Positions 60,447-64,000 of a DNA stretch of 64,000 nt are shown here, piece after piece (the stretch's first letter is position 1; every line of letters starts with the position of its first letter). The notes under the pieces were generated by a model. The model was not told the origin of the DNA. It saw only the letters and a list, made by a program, of their open reading frames with translations, and ran no database searches. This DNA comes from Hydractinia symbiolongicarpus (Eukaryota > Cnidaria > Hydrozoa > Anthoathecata > Hydractiniidae): NCBI RefSeq assembly GCF_029227915.1, contig NC_079884.1, positions 372,001 to 436,000 of the forward strand, given 5' to 3'. The position numbers and the translations under genes are program-made.

Positions 60447-63400
60447 ATAATTGGTTGACAATTTCCAGGGGAATTTTTATGTTTATCTTAGGAAGGACAT
60501 TGGACATTAAGAAGGATTGCGACATTTAACTTAAAATTTTGATTACAATCTTATAGCACAATATGCAAAATTACTAGTTGATGCCAAACCGCCTACAGTG
60601 AATTCTAACCCCAACAAATATTTCGTAGAACAGGAATTTTTTTTGCAATCAATCGTTGGAACGTTTATTGCTACTACACAGGAGAAAAATTCTAAAGTTT
60701 AAATTTTATTTAACTTTAAGTTTTCTGCAAAATGAAGATTTTTAGCCAATCAAATTTGCACCTTTTGTATTCTCTGTCCTTTCTCTGTCCTTTAAAGACA
60801 GGAAAAATATAACAAAAGGATACAAAGTGTGATAACATGTCAAATTGCAAAATGTTTTTGTTCTGTTCTGTTCTAGTTTTTGTTCAAGTTTCTGTCCCTA
60901 GTTGTGAGCTTATTCAAGAAAAGGGCTTACCGAATCGAGAAATATGGTGCCTGCAGAGCATGTTAAATCATTTGTTATCTCATATATGCAGGAGATATTA
61001 GAGGAGGAGGGTTTCAATTTGGTTGAAGTCAATTTTGCGATTTCTTAAAATAATACGGTGGTGAAGTATTGGTGGTGCAAATTAAATGTTGCTATAAAAA
61101 GTTGAACCATTGTCAATGAAAAACAATACATGGATACAATGGGGACGTAAATGATTGTGGCGAAACAAAGCAGTAAATTTAAAAACACCTAAAAAAACGA
61201 CGAAATGCAGCCTACATTAATTTAACAATTGTGACTCATTTCGAATATAGGGCAAAGTTATACTGAAATTCGTGCAGGTTTTAAATACAACAAAAGATAA
61301 AAAAAATTAAAGAAAAACAAAATTAAGAATAAAGATTGTCTTGTTTTATATTTAGACCAAACCATGCTTTGTTAATACTCTCACTTCTACCTTGACTAGC
61401 AGCAGAATTTACAGAATTAAACCGGCATTATTTAACTCTAATTTTTTAACTATGCTATACTAAACATTTCCTCCAGGGCTGTAGGATTGGAGCATTTTTT
61501 TTCCTCATTTTATATTACTTGGAAAACGCCAGACTCTCCTCCAGCTTGAATGCATATTTTTAGGTTGCACGCTTCAATGGATGGACAACATCTGTTACAG
61601 CGCTTCTTGTGGCTTAGGCCAAGAAGTTAAAAATAGAGTCTGTTAAACGTCCCTGTAGTTGAGGTACATCTTTTCCCTCATTCAGACAATCTAGAAACGG
61701 GGTTGGGATGGGTAAGATAAGATCCAAATGGTAATAAATGTCCTTCTCCCTCTTTGAAGCACCCGAGAGTATTATACACCTTATAATTATGGACTTCATA
61801 GACCGTTCTTGTGAAGTTTTCCTTAATGAGTTCTTTTTCCTAGTAGCAAAGCAAGAAATTCACTGGAAGCATGTTTCTTGCAGTTTTCGTTTAAATTTGG
61901 TGTGAATTTAAGGTGACAGTAACCCTTTTAAATTTTTTTTTTTACATAATAAGTTACGAAAGGTTATTTTCAGACTATATATCCATATTTTTTCTGTTAC
62001 AACACACTCGTCCCGATTTTATGGCCAAAATACTATTATCTTTCACCAAAAATATTCAGCCTCAACAATTTCTCTTTAAAATAAAATTCATAAATAATTA
62101 ATTAGTTCTGCCGAATATAGTCTAAGTCTACGCGCTTGCGAAACTGTACAGAAAGAAATGACGTAATCATTAAAGAGAAACGTTAATAACAACAAAGATG
62201 GCGCATTACGTAGAAATTTAAGACGATCATCATTATGCTACACTTCACGAGCTTTAACTTTCGATAGCATTTTCGTTTTACTTTAAAATTTTCAGACATG
62301 CTTGGTGAACCATGCAGCCATGATACGGTGTGCGGAAATCTCTTTATTCGGAATTTTTTTCTTTTAACAGCGTTCGATGCAGCAGGGGATGCTAACAAAG
62401 AATCTTTTGAAAAAAAAACAAAAGGCTATTTTTAAAAAAAATAAGAATGAGCAAAAAAATCCGCACACCGTTTTAACAGGGTTAATCGAAGGTTCATTTA
62501 AAAACAGAAGCTGATAACAAATAACGAGATTATAAAAAGTTGGAGCTCGTAGAAACCGATTTTTTTCTTGTTTATGATACTTTTTTAATAATTTTTTTTG
62601 CTGACTCAGCAATTTTAGTATTTAGTTAAAATCATTTTATTATGTATTAAGGCCTATATTTTTAGGAAATAGTAAAAAAAATCGTATTAATAAAACACTG
62701 AGTAAATAATTAAGCAATTCAGACAGATAAGAAATCATTACTGTTACCTTAATTTAGCAAATATTTTAAATTTGACATGGCGTATTTTGGCAAAAATCAC
62801 CCCACTCACCGAATTTTTGCCTTGCCAAAAATTCTCCTTTGTGTTTCGATTTTTTTCCTCAATGCACGTTATCAATGATCAATCTGGTCACGAGGACTTC
62901 GTTTTCGCTTTCTAATATGTAGTCAGCCCGAAAGTAGTAGTAGCTGCTTGATCAATGACATGATTTATTGACAATCGAAAGTCGCCTACCTTTCCTTTTT
63001 ACAGCAGTATCTTATGATATTGACATTACATTTATTATACTGAAACAAGCAAGAAACATGAGTAATTTATGGCGTTAAAGGGCATCAATCTTCACGCATG
63101 CGCATGCAGATTAAATATAAAAGGGAACGAAAGTTCAACTCCCACGAAATTTTAGTGTAAAAAAGTTAAGTAAAGAAAAAATTCGTTAAACGAATAATCT
63201 TGCAAAAAATCTTTCATTACTAAAACGCGAAAGTGCACCATGAATGTTAAAGTTCGAAACATGATGAAAGAGAATTTCCAAATTTTAACCACCAACCTAT
63301 CGCAAGTACTACTAGCAACAATGATGCCCAAAAATAGTTAAAGGCAATAAAAAAATTAAAGGACAGCGTTTTAAAAATAACTACATTATTTCTCAATTTG

Positions 63401-64000
63401 TATTTTTTTCTGAATGGAGCTAAACTGCAAGTTTTGCTCATGTTAATTGTGGTGACAGAATTACAGTTCTTTAGTATTGTGGTTAATATACATTAGGTTT
63501 ACCTTAGTCATTAAACATGTCATGTAGAGCCTGACACAGTGGGGGTGGTTTCTACCTATAGACCTAATCTTAAAGATTGCCAGGGTTATTAGTCTCACTT
63601 GCCTGTAAAGGAACTGGAGCCTACCCAGGTCTTGATTATTAATGGTTGCATATAAGAACCCAACATCCCACACTGCACAAGTTCTTCAGATGTACCTTAC
63701 AGCTTACAGTTTTGGGAAGCCAAATCTATCTATCTAGCCATTATCCTTCTATGTATATACTGGATTATATTGCACAAGGAGGCATTAGATAAAAAGCTTT
63801 GGATATTTCATCAGAAGAGACATTGCATGTAGCCAGGTCAGTTCTTTTCATATTATTTACTATCTATTAATGTTAAGAGAGTTAAGGCAATGTCACTTTT
63901 AAACTATAGAAGGCAAAGGGCATGTCTCTTGCAACTGTGGGCCCCAGCATAGGGTTAATAGCACACTTCTTTCTGAGAAATCTGGTTAGCAGAGAAGGTA
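60447..64000. other. Gene-free 3' end of window
   Basis: No convincing exon. A segment at about 63460-63740 is less AT-rich and ends AAATCTATCTATCTAG, resembling the (ATCT)n SINE tail at 26513-26530, but no A or B box was found. The remainder is AT-rich with poly-T runs and short spurious frames. Confidence 0.45.

Noticed and set aside
1-64000. Bacterial-type systems (CRISPR, defence operons, phage)
   Set aside because: Introns, poly(A) signals, eukaryotic gene families and eukaryotic TEs throughout; no prokaryotic gene organisation.

Overview
This is a metazoan nuclear window: AT-rich, with GT-AG introns, mostly single- or few-exon genes and dense transposable-element (TE) debris. The gene set (a SNAG-type Gfi1 factor with four zinc fingers, IER, SWI5, CDIN1, NAA38, a KDEL-tailed EF-hand protein) and the TE mix (Ty1/copia, DIRS-like, a LINE tail, tRNA-derived SINEs, HIRAN- and OTU-like TE genes) fit an early-branching animal. 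I favour a cnidarian, perhaps a medusozoan, but that assignment is inference.

Layout. 0.1-1.2 kb: the 3' end of a SAM-domain gene (+) and an unrecognised coding stretch (+). 1.2-6.9 kb: no gene; a perfect 183-bp tandem duplication and TTCGCGAA-rich repeats. 6.9-9.7 kb: two minus-strand genes in tandem, SWI5 (5 exons) downstream of intronless CDIN1. 9.8-13.2 kb: repeats. 13.5-14.2 kb: intronless IER-family gene (+). 16.6-17.2 kb: two weak coding candidates and a perfect hairpin. 17.9-18.8 kb: TMEM177-like gene (-) that keeps a complete M48-type metalloprotease motif. 19.4-23.2 kb: decayed Ty1/copia element (+). 24-27.1 kb: minisatellite, an orphan exon (-), a SINE and a LINE tail. 28.3-29.6 kb: DIRS-like fragment (+). 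31.6-34.4 kb: NAA38 (+) with a 1-kb inverted-repeat element in intron 2. 34.8-36.4 kb: two TA-flanked inverted-repeat elements, the second carrying a broken HIRAN-domain gene. 38.0-40.7 kb: CREC-family EF-hand gene (-). 45.2-48.3 kb: Gfi1-like gene (+), followed by a 283-bp octanucleotide satellite. 51.0-60.4 kb: a head-to-head pair of MFSD6-like transporters, one truncated (-) and one intact (+), with a 2.65-kb OTU-like transposon and a SINE between them. 60.4-64 kb: no convincing gene.

The genes do not form one pathway. SWI5 and CDIN1 both relate to DNA metabolism or nuclear maintenance. TMEM177-like is probably mitochondrial, NAA38 belongs to the NatC acetyltransferase, the CREC protein is an ER calcium binder, and Gfi1-like and IER are nuclear regulators. 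I found no operon, CRISPR array, rRNA or convincing functional tRNA. All family calls rest on motif recognition without database searches.
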